Source of the DNA: Lachnospiraceae bacterium
GTDB taxonomy: Bacteria > Bacillota > Clostridia > Lachnospirales > Lachnospiraceae
Reading direction: 5' to 3'
Length of the DNA: 6,297 bases
Assembly (NCBI GenBank): GCA_021199405.1
Contig: JAJQID010000172.1
Coordinates: forward strand, 1-6,297
Shown: piece by piece, positions 6,212-6,297 of the stretch
Layout of the letters: each line of letters begins with the position of its first letter
Position numbering within the stretch: position 1 is the first letter of the stretch
Position numbers and translations under genes: made by a program
Notes under the pieces: generated by a model
What the model saw: the letters and a program-made list of their open reading frames with translations, nothing else
The model's database searches: none
Told to the model about the DNA's origin: nothing

Positions 6212-6297
6212 GTGGAAGTACCCAAGTTGGCTGAAGGGACACCCCTGGAAAGGGTGCAGGTCGTTAATAGCGGCGCGAGGGTTCAAATCCCTCCTTC
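6212..6297 (+). tRNA. tRNA-Ser(GGA), 3' end cut by the window
   Basis: This class II tRNA starts with acceptor GTGGAAG (6212-6218). Only the first four bases of the 3' acceptor strand (CTTC, 6294-6297) are inside the window, and they pair with GAAG. The anticodon stem CACCC/GGGTG (6240-6244/6252-6256) encloses CTGGAAA, with anticodon GGA at 6247-6249, reading UCC and UCU. The variable arm has a 6-base-pair stem GTCGTT/AGCGGC around AAT. The T arm is GAGGG-TTCAAAT-CCCTC. It lies 57 bases after tRNA-Ser(UGA) with no terminator between, so the two are probably transcribed together. Confidence 0.95.

Overview
The window is the 3' end of a ribosomal-protein/RNA-polymerase operon of a Gram-positive Firmicute, followed by a vitamin/metal-transport energising module, a tRNA-modification gene and two serine tRNA genes. 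Everything recognisable is on the + strand. The gene order rpsD-rpoA-rplQ-ecfA1-ecfA2-ecfT-truA, the moderate GC content, strong AAGGAGG ribosome binding sites, an L17 with large internal insertions and an S4 of the zinc-free type all point to Clostridia, most likely Lachnospiraceae. The family assignment rests on remembered protein features, not on a search.

Region by region: bases 21-1616 hold rpsD (S4) and rpoA (RNA polymerase alpha, best start GTG at 660). Bases 1617-1755 are a 139-base gap containing a hairpin and a possible 13-residue mini-ORF that overlaps the start of rplQ (L17, 1756-2292). A rho-independent terminator at about 2309-2346 closes the ribosomal operon. Bases 2364-5146 encode the energy-coupling factor (ECF) module: two ATPases (EcfA1, EcfA2) and the transmembrane coupling protein EcfT. 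EcfA2 and EcfT overlap by ATGA. truA (tRNA pseudouridine synthase) follows at 5211-5963. A strong sigma-A-type promoter at 6013-6041 then drives tRNA-Ser(UGA) and tRNA-Ser(GGA), the latter cut by the window edge.

The genes work in three functional groups: transcription/translation machinery (S4, alpha, L17); a shared ECF engine with no substrate-binding S component in the window, so it presumably serves S components encoded elsewhere (group II ECF); and tRNA supply and modification. This is a largely conserved housekeeping region.

The least ordinary features are the C-terminal tail of EcfA2, built of five degenerate 12-codon (36-base) tandem repeats running exactly to the stop codon, and the rpoA-rplQ gap. 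In that gap one pyrimidine-rich strand could pair with either of two successive Shine-Dalgarno sequences. Neither is shown to be functional by the sequence alone.
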